DNA of 64,000 nucleotides from Pseudopithomyces maydicus (lineage: Eukaryota; Ascomycota; Dothideomycetes; Pleosporales; Didymosphaeriaceae), in the NCBI GenBank assembly GCA_026873275.1, contig JANTUC010000012.1, positions 1,322,001 to 1,386,000 of the forward strand. The letters are read 5' to 3'. Positions 34,526 through 46,534 of this stretch are shown here, one piece after another. Made by a program: the position numbers and the translations under genes. The notes below the pieces were generated by a model. That model searched no databases, had not been told where the DNA came from, and saw nothing but the letters and a program-made list of their open reading frames with translations. The stretch's first letter is position 1; the number at the start of each line of letters is the position of its first letter.

Positions 34526-35248
34526 ATGATCCTCCGACGACCCCTTCTCAACGCGACCGCAACCGCCGCATCGCTACCAAAGACATGCGTCCGCAACCTG
34601 CAGCACTCCATCCCCATTCGGCCGCCTCCTAAGCCCACGCCATTCATCCCCGACCACACCAGCTTTCTCACTGCCATCGGCCGGGGCCTCTCTGCCCACG
34701 CACCCAAGATCCCCTCCTGGGAAGCCCTCTTCACCCTCTCCTCGCACCAACTCAAGGAACTCGGCATCGAGCCCGCGCGCTCACGAAAGTACCTTCTCCA
34801 CTGGCGCGAGAAGTTCCGCAACGGCGAGTACGGCATCGGCGGCGACTGCCAGCACGTAACCGATGGCGTCGCAGAGCTCAAGCTGATGGATGCACCCGTT
34901 GGCCCGCACCCCATACCGGGCATGCACGAGAGGAGCGCAAAGGCGACGGCGACCCATGATCCCGGAACCAGGAAGGTCGTGGTCAATGTGCCTGCGGGAG
35001 CCGAGGCGCCGACCGAGCCCATAGACACACTGAGCAGCGTGCAGGGCGTCGTGGTCAAGGGAGCGAAGACGATCAAGGGGAGCTATCTGGAACCCGTCAA
35101 GGGGTCAAATGGGTTGAAGGCGAGGATACGGTTGCAGGAGGGAATTTGGGAACAGAGGAGAGGGCACAAGGTGGATGGTGGTGAGAGGCGGAAGGCTGAG
35201 GTTAGGGCGAAGAGGAGGGCGGCGGAGAACAAGGAGAAGGCTAGGTAG
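34526..35248 (+). CDS. FYV4: Mitochondrial small ribosomal subunit protein mS41 (Fyv4/IGR motif)
   Basis: Mitoribosomal protein. A single exon of 240 aa. The N-terminus (MILRRPLLNATATAASL) is an Arg/Ser/Thr-rich mitochondrial presequence. The IGR domain reads DHTSFLTAIGRGLSAHAPKI and continues with WEALFTLSSHQLKELGIEPA and KYLLHWREKFRNGEYGIGGD, as in the Fyv4 family. The C-terminal part is basic and extended (GERRKAEVRAKRRAAENKEK), likely rRNA-contacting. The start ATG at 34526 is the first in frame after the promoter. It shares a short divergent promoter with ARPC1. Confidence 0.88.
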   Translation: MILRRPLLNATATAASLPKTCVRNLQHSIPIRPPPKPTPFIPDHTSFLTAIGRGLSAHAPKIPSWEALFTLSSHQLKELGIEPARSRKYLLHWREKFRNGEYGIGGDCQHVTDGVAELKLMDAPVGPHPIPGMHERSAKATATHDPGTRKVVVNVPAGAEAPTEPIDTLSSVQGVVVKGAKTIKGSYLEPVKGSNGLKARIRLQEGIWEQRRGHKVDGGERRKAEVRAKRRAAENKEKAR

Positions 35249-36052
35249 ATTTGCACAAGAGGTGGGTGGGGAGCGGACTGTAACATATGGCATGTTTGAA
35301 TAGGAATTGTATATTCTGGACAGGTTCACACGAGGCGTTTCTCCGTTGGTCACCCCTGGGTATTTCCTAACCATGTAAGACTTGGTTTGAAGATCCGGTC
35401 GCTGTATCAAAATGATGGCAGTTGACATCGGTCACAAGGCCCGAATTTGCTGGTTCCTTCTGCTGAGCACAGAGCTTAGGCCGCCTTGCGTTTTCCAAAG
35501 CATATGGCCGCCACCGATACATCCCACCCACCCTCCTTCTACGCGCAAACTTTAAATTTTCTACGGCCCCCATCTATCTCTCTGGAAGCATACCCCTAAA
35601 CTCCGGACTCATGTCTCTCATTTCACGACCCTGCTCCTCGCTCTTTTTCCCCACCGGTTCATCCCGACCCCCCCCCCCCCCCCCACCCCCCAAAATCTCC
35701 CTCTCTCGTCCTCTTTTTGTTTTCCCTCACCACAAGACTCGTGTTTAGTCACTGCATTACTACTAAACAGCCATAGAGCAAGATACACCAATAGAGCACC
35801 ATGTCCAACACTGAAAACCGCGGCGTGTTTCTAGTACGATATGTAATATATATTCGACGATACAACGCGAGAATCCTGTACTACATAGAGCACTGGGGCT
35901 CATGGGTATTATCATCCGGAGCGACGAAGTGGGTACTGGCGAAATAAAGGGATCGAAATGGGGTTTAGAGTTGCTAGCCTCCCTTCCCAGACATCATTTG
36001 ATCTAACAGCAATACTTTTTAATCGTTTTAGCTACCTTGAGAAGAAGTCTCC
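35249..36052. repeat. Convergent spacer with long poly-C tract
   Basis: About 800 bp between two converging genes. A run of 17 C occupies 35668-35684, followed by A and 6 C. Pyrimidine-rich sequence flanks it. No gene is seen. Confidence 0.6.
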
Positions 36053-38085
36053 TCAATCACCCCCTTGTTCCGGAGCCGCAACACCGTCAACCTCTCGCTC
36101 CTTCAGTACCCCTCCCTTCGAGCTCCCTTCTTTCTCCTCTTTCTTCTCACTAGTCGTAAACTCGTTCTCCAGCGTCCTGACAGGTATCTTGCCAAAGATG
36201 CCCTTCTTCTTCCTGACTATCGCCAGCACGATGGCAATTAAGAAGTTCAGCAGCGTGAACCCCAGAATCACTTTGAACTGCGTGTTGTAACTTCTCCCGA
36301 AGACTCTGCCGAGCTCGGTGCGGCTTTGCTCGGGCAGTCGGGCGATGAATGTGCCGGATGTTTTGACGCCTGCGACTTGGGCGGGGCTGAGGAAGGAGGG
36401 GAGGGAGCTTTGGAGCTTGGAGTTGTGGAGGGCGGAGCAGATTGCTACGGCTACGGCGCTGTTTGGGGTTAAGTATATGTGATGTGTACACGGTCTTTGT
36501 GTGATTTTCGACTTACCCTCCCAATGTTCTAAGCATATTCAGGATTCCCGTTCCGATTGGTACGTCCTTTTCCTCCACGCTGGTATATAGCATAATGTAG
36601 TAAGGCGTGCTCGCAAGACCTAGCCCAAATCCCGTGATGATTTCGTACCCATAGGTTACATCGGTGATGCCCGAATCGATGGACAAGCTACTCAACAACC
36701 CCGTCCCAATGCTGACGATAGCAGTCGCAATTAAGAGAATATACTCAGCAGCCAACTTCTTAATCAATACGCCGCCGGCCATCGCTCCCACCGGCGTGAG
36801 CAGCGACACCGGCAAAAGAAGTATACCGGCCCGCTCGGCACTCGTGAAGTTCACGCCCTGGAAGCGTTGCGGCAGCTGGATGAACATGACTGTGAACGGC
36901 ATGCCTAGGAGAAACATGCTGAAGAGCAGCAGGGCAGATGCAGGGTTCGTAACGAACCGTGCTGGAAAGATCGCATCGATCTTCGTCTTGTACGATGCCC
37001 AAGCCTCATACGAGACAAATACGACGAGCAACACAAAAGCTGTAACCAGCGTCCCGATAACAACGCCGCTGTCCCACGCATACGACACACCCGCTTCCTG
37101 CAACGCGAACAGCAACGGAATCGGCCAGCACACAGAAAGCACGCCGCCGACGCCATCGAAACCTCGGAGGCGTTCCCTGGTCGACTTGTCGTCTTTTATC
37201 CCCGGCATGGTGCAGAGCAGGATGCCCATGGCGATGCCGATGACCGGGCCATTGATCCAGAAGATCCACCGCCAGTTCGTATGGTCGCTGATTGCGCCGC
37301 CGAGGAGCGGGCCTAGCAGGTTAGCCAGCGCGAACACAGAGCTGATGATGCCCGAGTAGAAAGGCAGTTTCTCGGGGACGACCAGCTTGACGATGGCGAC
37401 GAAGACGAGGGAGTAGAGTGCTGAGCCGCCGATGCCTTGGAGGGCGCGGAAGACGATTCTACATGTGGTATTAGCCGGTGTGGATGGGTGGGTAGTACGT
37501 AAGTATGTAGAAGGGAAGGACTATATATGTACTTACAGCTGGGTCATGGTCTGGGCTGCGCTGCAGGCCATGGAGAAGATGAGGAAGAAGGCGTTGAAGG
37601 CGAGGAGGATGGTGCGCAGGCCCCAGACATCGCTAAGCTTTGCGGTAATCATGAGGAAGGAGTTGTAGGTGAGGAGGTAGGCGGTGATGAGCCAGGGGCC
37701 TTGGTCGAGGGAGTAAAAGGTGCTGGAGATGCGGAAGAGGGCGGTAGTTATGATGGTGGTGTCCATGGCGGAGATGAAGAGGCAGAGCCATAGTCTGGAT
37801 GTGTTAGTTTGGTTGTGAGAAGTTCAAGATGTCATATTTGCAAGATGATGGCTGATGTAACTCCTTGTCGTTCTGCTGTTCCATTCTAGTAGGGGGTGTT
37901 TTCCACGGAAACCCACGGCGGACGCCTGACTACAATTTGGTAGATCTGATATAAGATATACCAGGTATATTTGCCAGTCTACTTGGCTTTGTGCTAATAA
38001 GCTGAGTTACTTACCCAGTTATAATCAGATGCAGTCTCACGCTGCTGATACTAGGCACCAGCGAAGGTTCCACTTTTGCTGTCAT
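36053..38085 (-). CDS. MFS drug:H+ antiporter, DHA2 (14-helix) family
   Basis: Plasma-membrane exporter of unknown substrate, 558 aa. Exons 38015-38085, 37537-37794, 36517-37458 and 36053-36458, all with good GT-AG sites. After a short cytosolic N-terminus (MTAKVEPSLVPSI), helix 1 has LWLCLFISAMDTTIITTALF, the DHA2-like D-TT-ALP-type motif. Loop motif A-like KLSDVWGLRTILL and motif C-like LANLLGPLLGGAISDHTNWR follow, with many further hydrophobic segments (VVIGTLVTAFVLLVVFVSYE, GIHLLP-like AGILLLPVSL). The cytosolic tail is acidic and polar. Neighbours do not form a biosynthetic cluster, so the substrate cannot be inferred. Confidence 0.9.
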
Positions 38086-39140
38086 TTTATTCTCCGCTGT
38101 TTGTGCCATCTTGCGACAAGATCTACGTTGTGGGACAGGAACACTGCATCAATTTTAACTTCGCTTGGGAGTTGCAGTAAGGAACGATGGTGGTGCGAAC
38201 ACCTGTCCGTACTACCCCTAACATCTCGAAGGATCTGGCCAATACGTATGCTGTGACCAGGTTCCAGATAAGGTCTGCTTCGTCGCCTTATTACCATGTA
38301 CCGCTTTGGCGACTTGCATAAAATATCGTAGCAGTCATAGTACCTACTGCAGGCGAGGATTTGTACTCATTTGAACCTTTGATCCTTTGCAAGGTATGTG
38401 CCTACCTACTTAGGTAGAGTGTAGTACACGTGATCGACTTTATTTATGGAGGCCTCGGAGAATAATGAGCCTGTATTTGGCATAGCGCGTCCGCTAAAGA
38501 TCCCTGCTGGGGATCAGCCACAAGCGCGTAAATGTCGCGGTACTTCCGCGAAGACGCGTCTCAACATGGCCATCGGAGAGGATCTCCTTTGCGCAAAGAG
38601 ACAAGCCACACGCCTTCTAGACACCCGTCAGCGTTGGCTGTCATACTGATATAGCCAATTACGCGAAAAGCACCCCAGGTTTCCTTCTCCCTGACGTGCT
38701 CCCCTTGCTTCGCGCGCGCGTGCCCTCCACGCGCCCAGTCGAATCTCTGACGGCATAGTAAACGGAGATGCCCAAGCGAGTCTCCTATTGCATCATCCTT
38801 GTTTCCCATCTGATCGATTGTCGCGATCGTTATTCCTAGTGCACATGCGCTGAAGGCGGAGGGGTTACTGTCGCAGCGCGTTGGCTCTTTCCTCTTTCAC
38901 AACGTTGGGTCGGCAACCGCACCTTCCCACGTTTTGACCGCCGCGATTGCCACATTTTCTATCGTCTTTTCTTTTCTGCTCAACTTTGCCTCTGCATGCG
39001 CATCTCAACCGCATCCTCTCCAGATTTCCTTGTTCCGGCAATCGTCAACCGTCAACCGTCTATTCCTCCACCCGCGCGCATCTTAGTCGCGTCACCTGTC
39101 ACCGCATTGCCTAATCTGATGGTCTACGCCGGTATCAATC
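38086..39140. promoter_or_regulatory. Divergent promoter between transporter and axis-protein candidate
   Basis: About 1.05 kb between diverging starts. It contains a CACGTG core at about 38427-38432 and a GC-rich part (CGCGCGCG near 38713). ORFs on either strand are short and unsupported. Confidence 0.4.
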
Positions 39141-42100
39141 ATGTCGCAGGCACTTGACAATGCGCTCATAAACCCCGATGACGATGCTGCCTGCCAGTCG
39201 CTATATAAGCTTTTACCGACAGGAGCGATCCCGACGGCGTCGGCTCTCCCAGTTACCGCGAAAGCGTGCCTGGAAGCTTTCTGCGACCACACCCGTCCCG
39301 TTCGACGCCGAAGATGGACTGGGCTCATCTTGGCCAGGCTGATTGGGTCCTTCCCTGAGGTGGTACCACACTTGAGACGTGCCCCGAGCGACCTCGTCCG
39401 CATCGGCGCCATCATCTTGGGCCCATCTGAGGTTGAAGAGACCAAGATAGTCGCAGGTCTAATCATACGTGCTGGCCTTTCGCAGGGCTTCAGCTTCGCA
39501 GATTTCTGGTCCGTGGAGAAGGCTCACGCCACAGCGTCTATGTTCCCAAGGGACGCAGATTCCCGCTGGATGCAAAGCTTTCAAGATTATCTGGACACAC
39601 TATTATCACTAGTTCCACTCGATGGTCCTTCACCTCAACTGTCGATACTGTACCCAGTTGCTCTCATCGGCACTGATGGATTCCGCTGGATAGGGTCCGA
39701 GCAATCCTTTCCCTTGCTGCTCATGGAAACCCATGCGCTCACCGTGATCACGCCGGAGTCTTCCCTGCATACCATGCAGTTCGTATACATCCCGACCCAA
39801 CGTATTCGGGAGGTAGAGTGTCAACCATATGACGCCTACGATTCCCAAGATCGACATGATGCGGTTCAACCTTGGCAGGTCATTTTAAAGTTTTATCCAG
39901 ATTCTCCGTCCTACGAGGTGAACTGCTCGCAATATTTTGGCAGCGATCTTGTCATTGTGATGCGACATGACCAGGATGCGAGAGAATGCGTAGCTGAAAC
40001 CGAAGCGATCCTCTCTAACAAGAGAACGTCAAGCGACAACAGCTCAAGTTTGGCACAAAACAAAAATTTTAGCGAGGCGGTAAACGAAAAAAGTCAAATG
40101 CGCACGCTCTCACGGGGTGGCATCATAGAATTCAACAGGACGCAGGGGAAGAGCCCCATTGCCAGCGACACCCAACAACCACATCAATCGACTTTGGACC
40201 CATCAGTCAATGAAACATTTTCTGCTGCGAGTCAGAAAAATCACGGCATGCTTCCGGTTGTGAACAGGACCCTGCATTTGAATCAGCCCTCATCCGACCT
40301 AGCTATGGAATACGAGTTTCCCAATGATTCACCTTCGATCAAACGATATCTGCCTGCAAAAGCGAAGAAGACGTCCACAAGCCGGAAGAGTGCTGCTGCC
40401 TCAGAGGCGTCTGCGTCCGCACTCGCTAGTCTCAGGCCAGTCATGCCACATAAAAGGGCTTTGGCTCATGACACCAACAATGAAGCTGAAAGCAGGGTCA
40501 ACCTTCGCGATGAAAGCCATTCGAGCGGAAGAACAACCCGGAGCACTAGAAAAGATCCGACTTCTGCAGAGCTACCCAAAGCCTCAAAGTCCAGTCGGGG
40601 TCAAACCTCCGTACCACAGCGCCAACAACCAGGAACCCTTAACGTACCCCAGGGCAACCAAGAAAACAACTCAAGCGCTAAGAGGGGTACCAAACGGAAA
40701 TGTGCCAAGGCGGTCACCTACAAGGAAGATGGCTCGATTAGTGAAGATGATTCTACTCCTGACTTTGCTGGAAGTAGGAAGAAGCCCCGAGGACCCCCCT
40801 AAAGACTGCAAAGAAGGACGGTTCTTCGAATTCACTAAAATCAAAGGGTATGGTAAACAACAGGAAGGCCAGGCAACCCAAAACAAACAAACAGCTACCA
40901 CAGCCACTGGAAAAATCTTCACTGGCCAATCTGCAGCCAGAATTGAACACCACCAGCGATCACGCTTCAGGCGATTGCAACCCGAAAGACGATGTAGTTA
41001 CCATACAGGAGATTTCTACAACGCTTCAGGAAACGCAGACAACCAAAGCGTCATGTCTTGTGGAAGCTACGAATTCCGGCTCAGAAGCGCACATTCTAAG
41101 CAAGCTCTTCAAGGTAGACAGTGAGGATGGATACAACGACGAGCAAGTGCAGATCAGGATGTCGAAGAAGCGATCTTCTACCAGCCTAACACCGTCGACA
41201 CCACGATCCAAACGGGCTAAATTAGATGACCATAATGCTGACGATAATACTGAGTCGCTGTTTGACAGGCCTCCCCCTACAACCGCCCCTCCAAGAGTTC
41301 TGGAAGACCCTTCCAGTCCCTGCAACAGCCGAACAAATGGAGGTATGCATGCTCCTCCCAGACCAGAAGTAGCCATTGGATCAGCCATGAAGCCTATTTC
41401 GCCTAGAAGGCGCCGACCAGCGGGAAGTTCACGGAATCAATATCAAGGACGGCAAACCCCAGTACATCAGTTAGGCAGACGAACTCGCTCTAGCATGTCT
41501 GGGGAGATGCTCTCAAGCAACAGCAAACCTACGCCCGCATCACCTCGCGCAGCGTCTACGGCAATCTCAGGACATCTTGACCGAGACCAAATGACGATAG
41601 AGAAGGAAGTTGGGGAGTATAAGATCGAGAAGAACAATCCGTTCGCATCGAATCCGACAAAGGTCAATGCGTTTACACGAAAACTCCAGAGACAAAAGTC
41701 CGCAAAAACCGCGTCGAAGCAGCCGAAAGATAAGGAGGGTACTTCTCAACAACATCCGATCGAGCTTGGCGATAGTCCAAGTAGTTCCGCGAGTGAATCC
41801 CGACCCCATTCTAAACAAACACAAGCGCGGAGCAACCATGCTTACGGCGATCAGCAGGAAGGCGCGGTGGTATACATCCGTTCTCCAGATCACCCCTCGC
41901 ATGGCAGGACGGCCAAAAAGTCAGAGATAACCAATCAGCCAGAGAGCACCATCCATCTTCCCCAGCAAATACAATCTCAGCCTTTCGAGCAAGGAGACAT
42001 ATTCCCAACCATCGATACTGCAGATATGGAAGGTGATACACTGGTTGACTTTGAAGAGCCAAAGCTACTTGAGACGCACATTCCTCATGTGCATTTCACA

Positions 42101-42505
42101 TCCTCACCACCGCCAATGGACCGTTCGCCAAGCAGCCACAGCTCGACATCTGCAGAGCTCGAGCCCAAGACCGATCCTCCCGTGCCAAAGTCAGAAGCAG
42201 AGGAGGAAATGGAATGGGAAGCCAGCCTGAAACCATATCAGCGCGACTTGAGAACCCAGCTTATCCGCGTGTCGAATCGCGTTCTCCGGCACGTCGTCGA
42301 TAGCGAATCCGCGGTCAACGAAATCGCAGACACCTTCGCTCAAGACGGCGATCGTTCGCTGGATCTCCTGCTGCAGGAGCACGAACAGGGGTTCCAGGCT
42401 GTGCGCAAGGATGTAAAAGAGAAGAAAGCTATGTTGAAGAAGGCTTCCGAGGAGGTGTTGTATGAGATTCGACGGGAGCGCGAGAAGATTCTGAGGGATG
42501 CTTAG
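39141..42505 (+). CDS. Large chromatin-type protein, possible Red1/SYCP2-like meiotic axis component, frame break
   Basis: About 1121 aa. Residues 1-270 look folded: helical segments (KACLEAFCDHTRPVRRRRWT, LILARLIGSFPEVVPHLRRA) then beta-rich sequence (FRWIGSEQSFPLLLMETHAL, WQVILKFYPDSPSYEVNCSQ). Residues 300-1000 are disordered and rich in Ser, Lys, Arg and Gln, with likely nuclear signals (KRGTKRKCAK, RSKRAKL, RRRRP). The last about 90 residues (KPYQRDLRTQLIRVSNRVLR to EVLYEIRREREKIL) form an uninterrupted coiled coil. A helical plus PH/Spt16M-like head, disordered middle and C-terminal coil is the layout of SYCP2/Red1 axis proteins. This is inference; I see no diagnostic motif. The frame breaks at C6 40794-40799; one more C gives GPPLKTAKKDG and joins the halves. 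Otherwise it is an unknown nuclear protein. Confidence 0.6.
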
Positions 42506-43851
42506 GTTTGGTGTTTACGAGGTTTGAGGCTGTAACCAAATGTACTAGAGGGCTTTTTTTTTGCGACGACTGAAGTTGCTTTTGTAGGATATCGAAGGTG
42601 GGATTATGACGAGTATGATTTTGACGATAGGATCATGGTGTGGGAGTAATGAGGGATGCATTGGGCATTGGGCATTGGGAATGGGAATTGGGGAATTGGG
42701 GCTTAGTCAGTGAGACTTGGGAACCAGGAACCAGGAATCAGGAATCAGGACTCAGGAACCGGAAATCATAAATACCCCGGCGTTAGGAGGAGGGACGGGA
42801 AATTGGGAATCGGAATTACATAAATACCCTGGCGTTGGGAGGAGGGCTACTGTGGGCATTGGGATTGTTTTCAAAGCATGATTCTGCACCTCTCACACTG
42901 TTGGAAGAGGAAGCTTACGTGGAATCAATAGAGCTGGGAGCAGCAGCAGCAGCATGTTTGCTAACATGCGTTTTGTATTTTAAAAAGTTTGCTGGCATTG
43001 GGGAATTGTATTATATGGAGCAGGTTCAGAACACAGATCATCTCTTGAGTGGAACGTTTTCAGGGCTTTCAAGTACCGTGTCGTGTGAATTCTAGATTTC
43101 TGTCTTGCTTGCGCGAAGTTATTGTTCGAGTTGTTGTCTAGGTATAAACTTGGGTGTATGATTTGGCTGAGTGCTGTATACTGAGGCTTGTATTTTAACG
43201 TGGCTTTTTGAGCTCTCGTGTGTAGGTGTGTAGTGTTCATGGGTTACGAGTTGCGGTGTTTACGTAGTGTTAGTAGTCGTGCAATTGAGCGGCCCGGAGG
43301 TAGGTTAGGGGAGAGTGAATATAAAATTGGTTTCTAAGTTTGTAGAATTAGACTGTCTCTTTGAATCATTTATTTTGTGATGTTTCATGTTATTAAATGC
43401 GAAGATGCCGCTGTAGAAGATCAATCGATGAGAAGTATTGAAGGAGGTGTGAATGGATGATGCGGAGATGCCCGTATACGAAATAGCTTTTTTCAATAAA
43501 CCTTGAGACATTTAGAGTAAGACTGTGCAAATTATGATGTAGTGTAAGGATGTTATATTATTCAATTTGCTGATATCACGTGATCGGACCATGTCCACGG
43601 GTCCGCGGGTCCACGGGTCATCATGCTATGGGTGGTCAGATCTTGACCGTTCGAACGAGCAGGGGGCTTAAGAACACATCTCAACCTCTCTATGCAGCTC
43701 TTGACATGGTCGTCAGCTTTGGGGCTTATAGTCGTGCTACGATGTCAGTGAATATCATTGGAAGTATTATTTGCAGAGTCTGCGCGTTCAGCAAGAAGTC
43801 ATAGAGCAGCCAACCGACCCAGAATCGAGCAAACGTTCCCCAGCCAGCAAG
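42506..43851. repeat. Spacer with short direct repeats upstream of HET gene
   Basis: A 28-bp direct repeat, CATAAATACCCYGGCGTTRG plus GAGGAGGG, occurs at 42767-42794 and 42819-42846 with two transition differences. Before it are GGGCATT/GGGAATT-type repeats (about 42659-42700) and GGAAYCA-type repeats (about 42719-42760). A palindrome ATCACGTGAT is at 43575-43584. A/T content rises after about 43000. ORFs here (42835-43095 plus, 42980-43240 minus) are unsupported. Confidence 0.6.
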
Positions 43852-46201
43852 ATGACCCGAAATTTTCGCTCAGCTTTGCCGTCTAATACATCGATGCTTC
43901 CACCAGAATTTTTGAAACGATATGACGATTACTTCGAATGGTTCTACTCTCCCTCTTCTAAGTATGGAGAAGACAATGAGAACAATAAACCGCCTTCCTA
44001 TAATACATCGCAGTCTTTAGCTCAATTCAGAACGACATTGCCAGAAATCGAGAACGGCAGTTTCACAGCCCATATAAGAGAATTGTATTCTCCACTAAAA
44101 AAGCTCATGCACACATGCACTGTCTTTGGCAGCCGTGACTCTGGCTATACAGTGGGAAAGGACGAGGTTATAGCATGTCATGATTATGACTGTCGGTTCT
44201 GCAGCATTATAATAAAAAGCTTCACCGCGACATATCGGAGCTTTGGCGCATTTTCACTCCGCCTGGAACGCCCTGGAAATGTAATTCGAATCACGAGTGC
44301 TTTTACTATGTTCAGCAATTCTTCATTCAATATTGAAATATATCGATCGGTGAAGGGTAAATGGTATGCATTCCTAAGCGCAATGATAGATGCTGATGAC
44401 ATATGTTAGCTATAGAGAACAGGGAACCAGCCGAGTCTGATGCTGTGCCGAAAGAGCTTGTTACCACCTTGTTAGGCGATGGTGATACATTCGGCCTGGA
44501 TGTCTCGTGGATTGGTTCTCTTCCAGATGTTGCGAGAAATAACACGAATACCGATTGTCTTCATCAGGCTCGCATATGGCTCAAACAATGTTGCGAGAAG
44601 CATCCGCTATGTTTTATCTCCCAAGGCAAAGACGAGGGGCAATACCCAAAGCGTGTCATTGATGTAGATGAACTCCGCCTCCGAGAATTTGAGAATATCG
44701 ACACAGAAAATAAGCAATACGTGACTTGTAAGTTTCACAAAGTTGTTCGAGACTACATTAGCTGAGTGAATGATTAAGTGAGTCACTGTTGGGGTGGCCA
44801 CCAAACATATAGAACAGAACGCATCTCGCTATCTAGTCGATTAGAACATATGTCGTGGAAAGATATACCAAAAACTTTCCAAGATGCCATCATAGTAACT
44901 CGATATCTGGGTTTCCACTACATCTGGATTGACAGTCTATGCATCGTCCAGGATGATAATGAAGACTGGGCGCGAGAGTCCGCTAAGATGAGTTCTATAT
45001 ATGCAAACGCAGTTTTAACGATTGCGGCATCTGCAGCTCCTGATGACACATACGGCTTTCTCCATAAGAGGCAACACATCGGTGTTCAGGTTTATCCGGA
45101 CCATCACCACCAAACAGGGCACGTCATCAAAGCTAGAAGAAGTATACATCGTGACTTGTCTCAGCCGGGGCTGCTACTAAAGCGGGCTTGGGTGCTTCAA
45201 GAACGCTGTCTTTCTCGACGAGTACTCTTCTTTGAGAAACATGAGATTACCTGGGAATGTCGCGAGCTAGAAGATTGTGAATGTGGATCTGATTTGAAAG
45301 ATGCAAAGTACAAGTCGGCAGAACAATTCAAGACTGTTGTCCATGCAGGCAAATACGCGGAGAACTCGATCCGGAACACATATGCGTTCACCACTAATAA
45401 TTTTCGTACAAGAACTTCGGATACAGAAACGTTTGCTTGGTGGAGAAAGACAGTTGTGACTAAGTACGCTACTTTGGCTTTGACCCACTGGACAGATCGG
45501 CTGCCAGCACTATCTGGGCTCGCATCCACCGTGAAGAAAAAACCATGAGCACCTACTTGGCCGGGCTCTGGTCAAATGATTTGTGTTCAGGATTGCTTTG
45601 GAGAGCGTCGACCACAAAGTCGAACCACACAGATTACCTGGCACCTTCATGGTCATGGGCAAGCCATATTGGTAGGGTCGATTACGATTGGTTCCCTCTT
45701 GAACATAAACTCGTTGAATTTCTCGATTATCAACCCACTCTAGCATCTGTGGACTCAACTGGCCATGTCCATTCGGCAAAGCTGAAGTTACGGTGTCCGA
45801 CTACCAAAGTCAAGGTAACAAGAGTTGAAAATGAATTACAACGAACCACCAAATTCGAATTTGAAAAATACTGTTTGATGCAGGATGAGAGAATACTCAG
45901 TTCTGTTTACTCATTAGACGGACCGCTTAGCCCTATTAGCGAAGCTACTCTAGCTTACGTTGGTTTCAGTTCAGCAACGACCACGTCCGAAAAAATACGC
46001 GTAGCAGGCATCATACTGACCCCATCGCCCCATGATCCTGCGATCTATCGACGGATAGGCTGTTGGGAAGCACAAATTCTGGCTCCTAAAGCGATTGCCG
46101 TTTTTAGGTTAAAAGGGTCATGGAGATATCTGGAAGCACTTGAGAGTATGAATGGTAAACCGGTGAATCGAATACATGTAACGGAAATCGTAATCGAATA
46201 G
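43852..46201 (+). CDS. HET-domain protein (heterokaryon incompatibility type), two frame breaks
   Basis: Fungal HET proteins mediate non-self recognition and cell death on fusion of unlike strains; many paralogs have unknown roles. Exons 43852-44727 and 44779-46201, about 766 aa once two single-base gaps are allowed. The HET domain has its three blocks: YVTLSHCWGG (formed across the intron), YIWIDSLCIVQDDNEDW with SSIYANAVLTIAASAA, and RAWVLQERCLSRRVLFFEK. The C-terminal part has YLAGLWSNDL, LLWRAS and YLAPSWSWAS, normal for the family. The N-terminal about 290 residues have no domain I recognise. Breaks lie near 44404-44408 (T-run) and at A6 45537-45542. Codon use is A/T-richer than in housekeeping neighbours. 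True decay cannot be excluded for this dispensable family, but break type matches those in essential genes here. Confidence 0.85.
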
Positions 46202-46534
46202 AAGGAATTTCTTGTTCCGGGCGGCTATGAGACCTGCGGGTAATTATACAGCTCCTGAGAAGGTAGTTGTGGTATGGTAGAAGGCCTTTTTTTCATTACA
46301 GTTATATCAATTCTATTGGTCTATTGCACTTCTTTCCATTCAAAATACAATGGAAGTATAAAATGTTATCTATCGCAGTCCTGATAGAATGGTCGTATCC
46401 AAGGCCTTGATCATGTATGAATCGAATTGGTTTGAAGAACCGTGCACAATCTTTTAACGAGCAGGGAAAAATTATAGCGGATCGGATTAAGCTTTCATTC
46501 AACCCAAGTTGCGTAACTCTACGTGATGCACTGT
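46202..46534. other. Convergent spacer, A/T-rich
   Basis: A 333-bp A/T-rich spacer between the converging HET and GGCT-like genes; presumably both 3' ends. Nothing else is seen. Confidence 0.35.

Noticed and set aside
36053..38085. MFS transporter as part of a secondary-metabolite cluster with the zinc-cluster regulator
   Set aside because: The genes between them (ARPC1, mS41) are housekeeping, and no biosynthetic enzyme is present.
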